A stretch of DNA of 64,000 nucleotides from Numidum massiliense (GCF_001375555.1 NZ_CTDZ01000009.1:558001-622000), one strand, 5' to 3'. Counted from the first letter of the stretch, positions 34,601 through 43,205 are shown. Notes: a model not told the origin generated them from the sequence alone. A program made the numbers and translations.

Positions 34601-35325
34601 TGGCTAGCGATCGGCAACGATTGCAAGAGCTCCTCGCCGGACGCACCTTGACTGAGGAAGCGTGGCAAGAGATGACTGCCAAGCGCGAGGCGCTCGCCGA
34701 GGTGTGGCAAGCGGCACAAAAAGCAGCCATTAGCGCCGAACACGCGCATCGGGAGACGGAGCAAAATCACGGCAAGTGGAAAGTACTTGAAGCGGAGCGC
34801 CGGAAATGGCAGCGGCAGCTCGACGATGCGCACGACTTACAGCAAGTGTTGAAAGGGAAGGCGTTCGTCGAATTTGTCGCTCGCGAACACTTGGAAGGGA
34901 TCGCCGCCGACGCCTCGCGCCATTTGGGGAAATTGACGCGCTACCGCTATGCGCTCGAAATCGCGCAAGATGGCAACTTTGTCATGCGCGACGACGGTAA
35001 CGGCGGGATGCGGCGGCCGGTGAGCACGTTGTCGGGAGGAGAAACGTTTTTGACATCACTCGCTCTCGCCCTCGCCTTGTCGTCGCAAATTCAGCTGAAG
35101 GGCGAATGCCCGCTCGAGTTTTTCTTTCTTGACGAAGGGTTTGGCACACTTGATCCCGAGTTGCTCGACGTCGTCATTACGGCGTTGGAAAAACTGCACT
35201 ACGAACATATGACGATTGGCCTCATTAGCCACGTCCCAGAACTGCAAAACCGCCTACACCGCAAAATTCGCGTCCTACCGGCGACGGTAGATGAAGGAAC
35301 GACCGTACGCATCGAGTACTCATAA
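31606..35325 (+). CDS. sbcC: Exonuclease SbcCD subunit C (SMC-like ATPase)
   Basis: The 1,239-residue Rad50-type protein has Walker A FGPTGSGKSSILDAI near residue 35, long coiled coils, a zinc hook CPVCGATDHPH near residues 625-635, signature STLSGGETFLTSLALALALS near 1140, and Walker B FFFLDEGFGTLDPE near 1172. ATG 31606 is preferred over 31576; it follows AGGAAGGAAG and gives the usual MKPLKLTIAGLHSFR start. An exact 93-bp (31-residue) tandem duplication lies in the first coiled coil (32887-33072). It keeps the frame but changes the coiled-coil length on one arm. Confidence 0.95.
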   Translation: MKPLKLTIAGLHSFRREQTIDFTRVTDAGIFGIFGPTGSGKSSILDAITLALYGRVERSGGNRYGILNQHELQLHVALTFQISSSSGKNVYRVERTYKRKDGHSVQSSHARLIACTPEGDKVLEDRETAVNNGILRILGLSVDDFTRAVVLPQGKFEEFLKLKGKERRDMLERIFRLDAYGEALRKRLLTRLQSLESEVNRLESQQELLGEATSEAVKEAARQLEVAQGKLAEATRNRDAFGHEFEQWQKVRGHMRELRDVARREEELDARQGEMQVLEAALQTAARAERVSLYAATYREREQQLQVTKAALQEVQQAITAAAEEREQAQAAHRAAEEAWEREAPHLSERKVKLEEALEREKERAALDREEQDRAERLQRVTDGWQRAKTQVETAQQELAVLRTRAAELQQRAAELRVTTDERRRLRVAEAAKADVEAAEKQLTDAEKEATAQVAHWRVAEAAKADVEAAEKQLTDAEKEATAQVAHWRTQTDARAAAVAAEEAKAREWQTLREAVEGLKGQAPTTGEKLQQRERELHDYAYRVERLAQLEADRQKARRDVAALAKQLDDVRVRREQLDEQRQQCAAKLTAAETHLQELEKAQRARMEQHMAAQLAASLEAGSACPVCGATDHPHLAATGAHAAEQADEGRVHDEQLQRANEAVATLRQQLHQRQTDCSVLAETYTHRKAQREGAEQILAERHTKIVEQQQALPRRLQGATVPETEEHLRREQDNLQEERRKLAIWERDVAAKEEQLHAYQLAYHRLREQTATAEANAQHAAERAQTAEAAVAKWRERVATTRAKWEEVRGEWTFAGLAERLREVETFDRERETVEAARETLTGEQEATEQRLDDGRREEDKWRAATHDAEQQLRKVRERREGLTTAIDAITGGQPAAQLLAELVARSDELRQQLARTEEVLRTAEQTWQEASRQLSALEAKAEDHAAQLQLAEQQLNDKLATYQFASVAEVEAGTLQLEERERLSATLTEFREAQIKVASDRQRLQELLAGRTLTEEAWQEMTAKREALAEVWQAAQKAAISAEHAHRETEQNHGKWKVLEAERRKWQRQLDDAHDLQQVLKGKAFVEFVAREHLEGIAADASRHLGKLTRYRYALEIAQDGNFVMRDDGNGGMRRPVSTLSGGETFLTSLALALALSSQIQLKGECPLEFFFLDEGFGTLDPELLDVVITALEKLHYEHMTIGLISHVPELQNRLHRKIRVLPATVDEGTTVRIEYS
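32887..33072 (+). repeat. Exact 93-bp tandem duplication in sbcC
   Basis: Bases 32887-32979 and 32980-33072 appear identical and encode two copies of VAEAAKADVEAAEKQLTDAE and onward to HWR. The 31-residue unit is not a whole number of heptads (4.4), so the coiled-coil register shifts across it. Confidence 0.95.
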
Positions 35326-35438
35326 GGCGTACGGTGCATACGGTCGTAAGTGACGGTTGATCAGCAATTTTATCTCACGTTTTTCCGCACGAAATGCCCC
35401 ATTCCGCACCAGCTCCACCTCGTAAATGAGGCGCGAAG

Positions 35439-36206
35439 CTAATCGCGGATCGAGGACAGCGTGATGACGAGGCGCACAGCCGCTTTGGCCATAAAAATGC
35501 CGAGAAAAGCAGTAAAAAACAGTTTGATCCATACAATTGGCAGGGATATCCACAACGTGCAGGCGGCGAGTAATAATAAGACGAAGAAAAAGCCAGGCAA
35601 CCCGGTAAAGAAGGCGACCCATTCAAAGAAGTTCGACTTCACGCGAATTTGCTTCACCGGGTCGACTTCTTCCGTCTTCGCCTGCGTTAATTGTAGCGCG
35701 ATCGGAATAAATAACGACATCGTGGCGACGACAATTACCGTGTAGAGAACGGCGGCGTACAAAGCGCCGAGCGCCTGTCCCGTATGTAGCTCGACCAGCG
35801 CAATGCCGATCGAAGAAAAAATCGGAATGCTGCAGGCCTGAATCAAAATATCTAAAAAATAGCCGCGACGGCTCGTCCGCTCTTGGATGCGGGCCATTTC
35901 GCCGTCGACACAGTCGCTCATATACCCGATATTGTAAAAAACGAAGGCGAGTAAAAACGACGTCGGGCTCGCGAACGCCATACTGTACCCGGCAGCGATC
36001 ATCCCGAGTAAACTGATCCAAGTGACGGCGTTCGGCCGTACATTTCGTTTGCTGAGCAAAATCGCAAAGTAGATGGACAGCCTCCTGAGCACATACCACG
36101 ACCAGACGTCTTCGAGCTCGCGCCCTTTCTGACATTGCTTACGGTATGTCAAGACAGTGGGCGAGTCGAATGGTAGTGTCGGGAGATTTTTAGGCCGATT
36201 ACCCAT
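35439..36206 (-). CDS. CDP-alcohol phosphatidyltransferase family protein with an altered catalytic motif
   Basis: The 255-residue membrane protein has about six hydrophobic segments and the CDP-alcohol phosphotransferase motif DCVDGEMARIQERTSRRG followed by YFLD. The first three aspartates of the D-x2-DG-x2-AR-x8-9-G-x3-D-x3-D signature are present, but the position of the fourth aspartate is glutamine (LDILIQA). That residue is the proposed catalytic base, so activity may be altered. ATG 36206 follows GGTGGAGGAATCT; ATG 36221 lacks a ribosome site. The lipid product is not predictable. Confidence 0.84.
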   Translation of the reverse strand: MGNRPKNLPTLPFDSPTVLTYRKQCQKGRELEDVWSWYVLRRLSIYFAILLSKRNVRPNAVTWISLLGMIAAGYSMAFASPTSFLLAFVFYNIGYMSDCVDGEMARIQERTSRRGYFLDILIQACSIPIFSSIGIALVELHTGQALGALYAAVLYTVIVVATMSLFIPIALQLTQAKTEEVDPVKQIRVKSNFFEWVAFFTGLPGFFFVLLLLAACTLWISLPIVWIKLFFTAFLGIFMAKAAVRLVITLSSIRD

Positions 36207-36531
36207 AGATTCCTCCACCATTTCAATCTGCTACAAAAGTTGTTTGAGTAAGGATGTATTTGTTGCAAAACGTACCACAACGCTTGCGGAATGTAAAGCG
36301 ACGCATTATGTTAGCCACGGAAAAATACAAGACAAAGGTTGTTGCGAGATGAGTTAGACGAGAATGAGGACGCACGTCGGACACGAGAAGATACGCAAAG
36401 AGAAATAGAGCCGCACTGCCCAGACGCATGGCCTGAACAGGTTCTAAAATAACCTGGAAAAAATGGTATACTGTTGGGACAGAGTGGCTGTGACCCTTTT
36501 AAGAAGTTCTACAGTCAGGGAGGAGTTCGTC
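36207..36531. other. Shared promoter region of two lipid genes
   Basis: This is the intergenic region between the divergent CDP-alcohol transferase and plsC genes. It has AGGTT and AACCT arms near 36437-36453 and a TATACT hexamer about 60 bases before plsC. No gene is recognised in it. Confidence 0.4.
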
Positions 36532-37110
36532 ATGTTTTATCGAATTGTACGAGCGATTGTCTACGCCTATATGCATGTACGTTTCCGCATTGCGATTAAA
36601 GGCTTGGAAAACATTCCGGAGGGCGGCTGTATTCTCGCCATGAATCATACGAGTAACTACGACCCGGTAATGGTCGGCATTCATACGCCGCGCAAAATGC
36701 ATACAATGGCAAAAGAAGAGTTGTTTGCGAATCGGCTTTTCGGAAAAATATTGTCAGAACTAGGCGCCTTTCCGATTAAACGCGGAAAAGGCGATATCCG
36801 TTCATTGAAGACGTCGATCCGCTTAGTGCAAGAGGGGAACATTTTTGCCATTTTTATTGAAGGGACACGGTCTAAGACGGGCGAAATGCAAGTACCGAAA
36901 AAAGGTGTCGGTTTTATTACGACGAAAAGTAAGTCGCCCGTCATTCCGACGTATATTTACGGAGTCAAAGGCGGCTGGTTCGCTCGTGCTGGAGTCGTCT
37001 TCGGGGAACCGCTGCAATTCGAAAGCACCGATTACGAAGAAGTTACGAACGAAATCGCTGCCGCGATCAAACAGTTGGCTGACGAGCAGCGGGAGCGGCC
37101 GAGCGCTTAG
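36532..37110 (+). CDS. plsC: 1-acyl-sn-glycerol-3-phosphate acyltransferase
   Basis: The 192-residue acyltransferase has the catalytic motif MNHTSNYDPVMVG near residue 40, KEELFANRLFGKILSELGAF, the substrate-binding FIEGTRSKTGEM near 110, and PTYIYGVKGGW. It makes phosphatidic acid from lysophosphatidic acid at the membrane. GGGAGGAGTTCGTC precedes the ATG; the longer frame from 36463 has no ribosome site. A TATACT -10-like hexamer lies near 36467. It is divergent from the CDP-alcohol transferase gene, so both lipid genes share one intergenic region. Confidence 0.93.
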   Translation: MFYRIVRAIVYAYMHVRFRIAIKGLENIPEGGCILAMNHTSNYDPVMVGIHTPRKMHTMAKEELFANRLFGKILSELGAFPIKRGKGDIRSLKTSIRLVQEGNIFAIFIEGTRSKTGEMQVPKKGVGFITTKSKSPVIPTYIYGVKGGWFARAGVVFGEPLQFESTDYEEVTNEIAAAIKQLADEQRERPSA

Positions 37111-37206
37111 GCCTTCGACCCCTCGCAGGGCGTCGAAACGCCCAGTATACATTTCACTCGATCAATTGTGCATAGTCCGACGTTATTTAGTCTATAGGCT
37201 TAAAGA

Positions 37207-37758
37207 TTAACTGTGCAGTAATTTGAGGAACTCGCGCATAAAGCCCGGTAGATCTGGCCACGCGTGACCAGAGACGAGATTGCGCTCGACGTAGAGCGGA
37301 CTTTCGACGTATGTCGCCTGCATCACCTCTACCGAAGGTTTACAGGCGATGTAGGCGGTCAGTTTGCGCCCTTGCATGACATCGGCGACCGTCTCCAACA
37401 CTTGGGCGGCGTGGCAAATAGCCCCAACTGGTTTTTCGTGGACGAAGAAATGGCGCACGATCGTAGGCAAGTGTTCGTTAAGGCGGATATATTCGGGCGC
37501 CCTACCGCCGGGGATAATGAGCCCGTCGTATTCTTTCGGCTTGACGTCGGCAAAGGACACATCAGCCTCAATTAAGTACCCAGGTTTTTCTGTATACGTC
37601 TCCCAATCGACAAAATCGTGCACGACCGTATGCAGTTTTTTCTTAGTCGGTGCAGCGATCGTCGCTTCAATGCCCGCTTCTTGTAAGCGGTAATACGGGT
37701 AATAAATTTCTAGTGCTTCGACAGCGTCTCCAGCGACAATTAACACTTTTTTCGTCAT
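37207..37758 (-). CDS. DJ-1/PfpI family protein
   Basis: The 183-residue protein has the class I glutamine amidotransferase-like fold of DJ-1/PfpI: KKVLIVAGDAVEALEIYYPY at the start, YDGLIIPGGRAPEYIR in the middle, the nucleophile-elbow AICHAAQVLETVADV with the conserved cysteine, and LVSGHAWPDLPGFMREFL at the end. Members act as deglycases, chaperones or peptidases, and the activity here is unknown. ATG 37758 is at good spacing from GGAGGG; ATG 37764 abuts it. It appears monocistronic. Confidence 0.9.
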   Translation of the reverse strand: MTKKVLIVAGDAVEALEIYYPYYRLQEAGIEATIAAPTKKKLHTVVHDFVDWETYTEKPGYLIEADVSFADVKPKEYDGLIIPGGRAPEYIRLNEHLPTIVRHFFVHEKPVGAICHAAQVLETVADVMQGRKLTAYIACKPSVEVMQATYVESPLYVERNLVSGHAWPDLPGFMREFLKLLHS

Positions 37759-37874
37759 CGTCATCCCTCCATTGTATATATAGCATTTGCGATAAATTAT
37801 CACTTACCCTACTAATAGCATTACCCTGTTACGTCGCGGTCAAAACTACTAGGTAGGAAACGGGGCTGGTTGCA

Positions 37875-38020
37875 GTGAAAAAAGTGTACGTCTTGCTCGT
37901 GCGCGAGGTGGATCAACAACTGAGCGGGAGCGGTTGTTATGGCCGCATCGAGGGTAATGTGGCAGCGACCCGAGGTTGTGCCGTGTTCAGTGAGCGACGG
38001 CAAACGATGGAGGCGATGAG
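37875..38020 (+). pseudogene. Truncated small cysteine-containing protein, possible remnant
   Basis: GTG 37875 opens MKKVYVLLVREVDQQLSGSG and continues CYGRIEGNV to SERRQTMEAM. It loosely recalls short Bacillota proteins with a SGSGCCGR motif, though I cannot name the family. After about residue 48 the frame runs through the next small gene in the wrong register, so the original end seems lost. No strong ribosome site is present. Confidence 0.35.
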
Positions 38021-38064
38021 GCGTAAGATCGTGGTCCCGAGCCCAATAGAAGGAGTTGTAAACT

Positions 38065-38163
38065 GTGAATTTGAGTATCCTCATCGCAAGTATGGTCGGT
38101 ATTCTCGGTCTCATCGTTGGACTGATCGTCTGGGCTGTGACAAAAATAGCAAAGAGAAATTAA
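38065..38163 (+). CDS. 32-residue single-pass membrane peptide
   Basis: GTG 38065 follows AGAAGGAGTTGTAAACT, an excellent ribosome site. The product is almost entirely one hydrophobic helix (LIASMVGILGLIVGLIVWAV) with a basic tail TKIAKRN, and it ends directly before a strong terminator. The size and shape fit small membrane proteins or type I toxin-like peptides; no antisense RNA is evident. Too short for ordinary ORF lists. Confidence 0.62.
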   Translation: MNLSILIASMVGILGLIVGLIVWAVTKIAKRN

Positions 38164-38168
38164 TTAAG

Positions 38169-38192
38169 CAGGCTGCTAGCCTGTTTTTTTTT
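38169..38192 (+). terminator. Intrinsic terminator after the small membrane peptide
   Basis: CAGGCT pairs with AGCCTG around GCT, followed by nine T residues. Confidence 0.88.
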
Positions 38193-38249
38193 AGGTGCGC
38201 CCAGCATGGGCGCAGTCTATAGGGGGCAAATCTCGAATTGTGAAGGCAG

Positions 38250-38375
38250 AAGTAACAGTTAGCCTAACGCAAGGGTGTCCGCTGCGACGCGGAATTTGAA
38301 GGAAGCGGGCGGCAAACCTCCGGTCTGAGGCACACGAACTTCATACAAGGCTTGATATGATTGGATGAGTTAAGG
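38250..38375 (+). mobile_element. Group II intron domain I remnant (no ORF)
   Basis: The stretch contains GCCTAACGCAAGGGTGTCCG, GGAATTTGAAGGAAGCGGGC, GGCAAACCTCCGGTCTGAGG, and CAAGGCTTGATATGATTGGA followed by TGAGTTAA. As I recall them, these are hallmark sequences of domain I in bacterial group II introns that carry LtrA-type reverse transcriptases. Neither the intron's 5' GUGYG end, nor a reverse transcriptase ORF, nor a domain V hairpin is recognisable, so only a fragment remains. Confidence 0.68.
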
Positions 38376-38723
38376 CGTTAACACTTACTCCTACTCTATA
38401 CAATATTACAGCTTTACAGTAAGATAGAGGCCGTTTTAAATCCCTTTTTTTGTGCATTTCCACTAATAAATAGTCTATTAAAACAACATTACTTATCACA
38501 GATATAAAATAATTTGCCTGCTTCGCAAATTTGCTCTTGCATATTGTTTTTTTTGTTATATGATAGATTTAACATCATGAGCAGACCCCATTTCTTAATC
38601 AAATTATAATATCGGAGGTGGTAGCGCTCTCTTTATCCAGCCAAATGTGTCGTTGTCGTGTAAGCTTTGGGGATCGAGCGTTTCAATCTACTAAAAATCG
38701 AATGAGGGGAGAAAGAATTAAAG
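38376..38723. other. A+T-rich leader region of the subtilase gene
   Basis: About 350 bp with no gene. It is A+T-rich to about 38610. GGAGGTGG near 38614 is a stray ribosome-like motif with no ORF behind it. The subtilase promoter presumably lies here; I did not find a clear -35/-10 pair. Confidence 0.4.
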
Positions 38724-41700
38724 ATGAGAGTTAATAAGCGTGTTTTGATACGTTTCCTCAGTGTGCTCCTCTGTTTCAGCTTAGTGCTGCCACTCGGTTT
38801 CTTCTCTACGGTGCAGGCGAAGGCGGATCAAGGCGTCCACACATCCGTCCACGAAAAGTCGCAAAAACCGGCCAAGGAAAAGATCGCCGACCGCTTACAG
38901 AAACAGTTCAAAGAAAAGAAAACGGTTACGTTCCTGCTTAAATTTCAGGAACAAGTCGATACCCAAAAAGTAGCGAAAGACGCGGCAAAAAAAGCGCAAA
39001 AGCTAAAACAGACTGCCGCGCAAACGACACTGGCGAAACGTTCGTCCGTCGTCTCGGCTTTGCGGGGAACTGCCAACGAGACTCAGCAGGACGTCAAAGC
39101 GTTTTTGGACAAGCAGAAAAAAGCTGGTCACGTGACGTCGTACGAATCGTACTACATCGTGAATGCGATCGCTGTAACAGGCTCGCAAGAAGTGATGGAA
39201 CAACTCGCTTCGTTCCCGGAAGTGGCGAAAGTGTTGCCGAACGAACTGCGGCAGCTACACCCGGCAGAGCGAGTAAAAGCGAAAGCGGAAACCGCAGTGA
39301 AAGGTACCGCTAAAGCTAAGGACGGAAAAGCGAAGCAGGACTCCAACCTTTCGGACATCGAGTGGAACATCGACCGCGTAGGGGCTCCCGCCGCCTGGCA
39401 AATGGGGATTGACGGCACAGGAACGGTAGTCGCGAACATCGATACGGGGGTCGATTGGGAACACCCGACGTTGAAAGAAAAATACCGCGGTTACGATGAA
39501 GCTAACCCGGACAACCCTAGCCACGACTTCAACTGGTTCGACGCGACGGCCGGCCGTACCACGCCGTACGACGACGACGGACACGGCACGCATACGATGG
39601 GCACGATGGTCGGTGCCGAGCCAAACGGTGCGAACCAAATCGGTGTCGCTCCGGGGGCGAAATGGATTGCCGTTAAAGCGTTTACGCCAGCAGGCGGATA
39701 CGATAGTGATCTGTTAGCTGCTGGCGAATGGATCCTCGCGCCGAAAGACGCGCAAGGCAACCCGCGCCCTGATATGGCACCCGACGTCGTAAACAACTCG
39801 TGGGGCGGTGGATCGGGCATTGACGAATGGTATCGGGACATGGTACGCGCTTGGCGCGCCGCTGACATCTTCCCCGAGTTTTCCGCTGGGAACACGCGTC
39901 CTGGCAACCCGGGGGGACCGGGTTCCGTCGCTAACCCGGCGAACTACCCCGAGTCGTTTGCAACCGGTGCGACTGACATTAACGACCAATTAGCGAGCTT
40001 TTCGCTTCAGGGACCGTCGCCGTACGGCGAGCTTAAACCAGAAGTGAGTGCACCGGGCGTCAACATCCGTTCGGCGATCCCGGGTAACGGCTACGGCAAC
40101 TACAACGGCACATCGATGGCCGGACCGCACACGTCTGCTGTCGTTGCTCTGCTGCGGCAAGCGAACGCATCGCTGACAGTCGACGAAATCGAACAGATCT
40201 TGCAAGATACGGCGACGCCGTTGACGGACAGCACCTTCCCAGAATCGCCGAACAATGGCTACGGCTACGGCTTAGTGAATGCGTTTGACGCCGTTTCCTC
40301 CGTCATGGACGGATTGGGCCGTGTGCAAGGACAAGTCGTACGAGAGGGCGAAGACAATGAACCGCCCACTTTTGAACATGATTCGGTGAGTACGACTTAC
40401 GAAGGGATGGATTTGCCCCTCGTCGTGACAGCGCGCGACAATGTAAGCGTCACGAGTGTGCAACTGCAGTATCGGTCGAATAGCGGTGACGACTGGGCGA
40501 CGGTTGACGCGAAACGCATTAGCGGGGACTTCCGCGACGGGGTGTATCAAGCGACAATACCCGGTGAGGACATTAGCGGGTCATCCTTGCACTACCGCTG
40601 GAAAATTACCGACTTCGGCAACAACGAAGTGACGAGCGACGTTTACGACGTGAACGTATCCCCGGGCATTACGATCGGCTACAGCGAAGACTTCGAAAGC
40701 TATCCGGTCGGCTGGGTGTCCTATGGCGAGAACGACAGCTGGGAGTGGGGTGTACCGACGTCGGGACCGGGCAGCGCCTTCTCCGGCGAGAACGTCTACG
40801 CGACCAATTTGAGTGGTATGTACGACAACAACTCGCAAGCGACACTCATGATGCCGCCAGTCGATTTGCCCGAAGGGCCCGCATACTTGCAGTATAAGCA
40901 TTGGTACAACTTAGAGAACCGCTGGGACTTTGGATACGTGCGCGTGTCAACCGACATGGAAAACTGGACGACGTTAGAGACGTACACGAACATTTCTAAC
41001 GATTGGGTTGACGGAGAAGTAGACTTGTCCGACTATGCCGGACAGCGCGTGTACCTCTCGTTCCACCTGGCGACTGACTTCAGTGTGACGCGGGACGGAT
41101 GGTACATCGATCAAGTCGCCTTAACGAACACATCGCTGAACAAAGAAAGCAAAGCGAAGTTGGGGGTTGAACCGAAGCAAAGCGATAAGGCGGATAAAAA
41201 CGATCCTGCTGCTGCGACAGGAAAAGCGGACAAAAGCAGCGCCGCTACATCTGCTGAGAAAAAAGGCAAGCCGGCTGTCGCCAAGCAAGGTGCGCCGAAA
41301 AACGTGAAGGCACCTGCTGCCAGCAAACAGAACGGAAAAAAACCGGACAAGGGCAAGAACAAAGGAAAGAACAAGGATAAAAAGGATAAAGACAACGGTA
41401 AACAACCGGCTGCCCTGCCGTTAGCAGCGAAAGTAAGTGTGCTCGAGTCGGGACGGCAAGTGAACACGAACCCGGCAGACGGCAGCTACTCGCTTACTCA
41501 CGCCACTGGAACGTACACGATGCAGGCAGAAGCATACGGTTTCCGATCAGCCGATCAGGCCGTGGAGGTCTCGCGCGACGGCGAAGTGACGGCAAACTTT
41601 ACGCTCGACCCGATTCCGCAAGGAAACATTACCGGTACCGTCACGAATAAATCGACGGGTGAACCGGTGGCGAATGCGACGTTGTACGTCGTTGAAGACG

Positions 41701-43205
41701 CAGCGGTACAACCGGTGTCGACCGATGAAAACGGCGCTTATTCGCTAACCGCCTACGAAGGCACGTACACGCTAGTCGTGTCGGCGCCGAATTACTATCG
41801 CACGGAAGTTGAAGTGACAGTGTCCGGTAACGACGACACGACAAAAGACATCACCTTGAAGCCGTTTATCGGTTACCCCGGTGAAATTGGCTACGACAGC
41901 GGCGAACCAGATAATGCCCGCGCCTTCTATGACGCTGGAAACGGCTGGGCGGTAAAAATGTCGCTCGCCGAAGGCAAGGAGCGTGCGTTGCTCACGGCTG
42001 GCGTGTTCCGCTTTTGGGATACGGAATGGCCGATTCCGGGAGGTACGGAGTTCCAAGTTGCCGTATACGATGCGAGTGGCGACAAAGGTGCTCCGGGTAA
42101 GAAGCTCGCTGGACCGATCGACGCGACCGCTAAGCGCGACGGTAGCTGGACGGTTGTCGACTTGTCGGATAAAGGGATCATGGTTGAAGGCGACTTCTAC
42201 ATTGTCTACATCCAGACAAAAGTGCATCCGAACGCTCCAGGCCTCGCGACCGATGAAAGCGGTCAATGGTCCGGACGCAGCTGGCAGCTCGTTGGCGGCG
42301 CATGGTCCCAATCGCCGCGTGACGAAGGTAACTACATGATCCGCGCCCGCGTGAATTACGAAGTAGAGACGCCGACGATTACGTCGCCAACAGACGGGTC
42401 GTTCACGAACGATGCGACGATTACAGTAGAAGGCCAGGCGACCGCGGACACGAATGTACACATTATGAACAACGGAGAAGAAGTTACGACTGCGACTGCG
42501 ACGAAGGACGGCAAGTTCTCTACTGACGTCGAGCTGCAAGTCGGCGAAAACTCGCTCACGGCTGCCGCTTCTACCGAAAATGGTAGAACCGAGGCGTCTG
42601 AACCGGTTGTCGTCACGCTCGACCAAACAAAACCAGAGGTTACCATCGACAGCCCGAAAGACGGTTCCAAAACGAACCGCGAGACAGTGACGGTCGAAGG
42701 TAAAGCGATCGACGACCATCTCGACTGGGTGAAAGTGAACGGTCAAAAAGCGAACGTTAACGATGACGGATCGTTTGCTCAGCGCATCTTGCTCGACAAC
42801 GGCAAGAACGAGATTAAAGTTGTCGCCCAAGATAAAGCTGGCAACAAAACGACGAAGAAAGTGACAGTGCACGCGAAGTACGAAGTACCAGTGATCGACA
42901 ACTTGGAGCCGACAGAGGACAAGCACTTGAAAGCTGGGGAAACGGTGAAGATCGCGTTTGACAGTGAGCCTGGACTTAAGGCGACATTCACCATTCGCAT
43001 GCCGCTCGTGAACGAAAGGGCGAAACTTACGGGAGTCACCGAACTGCCGATGATGGAAATGGGCGATGGCCATTATGTCGGCTACTGGACGGCCACCTCG
43101 AACGCCTTCGCGAAAGGTGCCGAGATCGAAGTGAAAGTCGTCGACGACTACAAAAACGAGGCTCGCAAAACGGCAGCAGGTAAATTATTCATTAACGTCG
43201 AATAG
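38724..43205 (+). CDS. S8 family serine protease, bacillopeptidase F-like, multidomain
   Basis: The 1,493-residue secreted protein has a signal peptide (residues 1-35), an inhibitor-I9-like propeptide (to about 190), and an S8 catalytic domain with Asp in NIDTGVDWEHP (near 240), His in DDGHGTHTMG (near 287), Asn in VNNSWGGG, and Ser in NGTSMAGPHT (near 464). Then come a MAM/immune-inhibitor-A-like domain (from YSEDFESYPVGWVSYGEN, about 650-800), a Lys/Ala-rich linker (about 820-895), two carboxypeptidase-regulatory-like repeats (about 900-1050), a domain near 1055-1210, and bacterial Ig-like repeats. B. subtilis Bpr is similar at 1,433 residues. GAGGGGAGAAAG precedes the ATG. It is likely involved in extracellular protein degradation. 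Confidence 0.93.
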   Translation: MRVNKRVLIRFLSVLLCFSLVLPLGFFSTVQAKADQGVHTSVHEKSQKPAKEKIADRLQKQFKEKKTVTFLLKFQEQVDTQKVAKDAAKKAQKLKQTAAQTTLAKRSSVVSALRGTANETQQDVKAFLDKQKKAGHVTSYESYYIVNAIAVTGSQEVMEQLASFPEVAKVLPNELRQLHPAERVKAKAETAVKGTAKAKDGKAKQDSNLSDIEWNIDRVGAPAAWQMGIDGTGTVVANIDTGVDWEHPTLKEKYRGYDEANPDNPSHDFNWFDATAGRTTPYDDDGHGTHTMGTMVGAEPNGANQIGVAPGAKWIAVKAFTPAGGYDSDLLAAGEWILAPKDAQGNPRPDMAPDVVNNSWGGGSGIDEWYRDMVRAWRAADIFPEFSAGNTRPGNPGGPGSVANPANYPESFATGATDINDQLASFSLQGPSPYGELKPEVSAPGVNIRSAIPGNGYGNYNGTSMAGPHTSAVVALLRQANASLTVDEIEQILQDTATPLTDSTFPESPNNGYGYGLVNAFDAVSSVMDGLGRVQGQVVREGEDNEPPTFEHDSVSTTYEGMDLPLVVTARDNVSVTSVQLQYRSNSGDDWATVDAKRISGDFRDGVYQATIPGEDISGSSLHYRWKITDFGNNEVTSDVYDVNVSPGITIGYSEDFESYPVGWVSYGENDSWEWGVPTSGPGSAFSGENVYATNLSGMYDNNSQATLMMPPVDLPEGPAYLQYKHWYNLENRWDFGYVRVSTDMENWTTLETYTNISNDWVDGEVDLSDYAGQRVYLSFHLATDFSVTRDGWYIDQVALTNTSLNKESKAKLGVEPKQSDKADKNDPAAATGKADKSSAATSAEKKGKPAVAKQGAPKNVKAPAASKQNGKKPDKGKNKGKNKDKKDKDNGKQPAALPLAAKVSVLESGRQVNTNPADGSYSLTHATGTYTMQAEAYGFRSADQAVEVSRDGEVTANFTLDPIPQGNITGTVTNKSTGEPVANATLYVVEDAAVQPVSTDENGAYSLTAYEGTYTLVVSAPNYYRTEVEVTVSGNDDTTKDITLKPFIGYPGEIGYDSGEPDNARAFYDAGNGWAVKMSLAEGKERALLTAGVFRFWDTEWPIPGGTEFQVAVYDASGDKGAPGKKLAGPIDATAKRDGSWTVVDLSDKGIMVEGDFYIVYIQTKVHPNAPGLATDESGQWSGRSWQLVGGAWSQSPRDEGNYMIRARVNYEVETPTITSPTDGSFTNDATITVEGQATADTNVHIMNNGEEVTTATATKDGKFSTDVELQVGENSLTAAASTENGRTEASEPVVVTLDQTKPEVTIDSPKDGSKTNRETVTVEGKAIDDHLDWVKVNGQKANVNDDGSFAQRILLDNGKNEIKVVAQDKAGNKTTKKVTVHAKYEVPVIDNLEPTEDKHLKAGETVKIAFDSEPGLKATFTIRMPLVNERAKLTGVTELPMMEMGDGHYVGYWTATSNAFAKGAEIEVKVVDDYKNEARKTAAGKLFINVE

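Noticed and set aside
36157-36357. A 66-codon ORF in the CDP-transferase/plsC interval
   Set aside because: It overlaps the start of the CDP-alcohol transferase and has no ribosome site.
41772-43073. A 433-codon minus-strand ORF opposite the subtilase gene
   Set aside because: It is antisense to well-supported coding sequence, with no ribosome site or recognisable family; a frame shadow.
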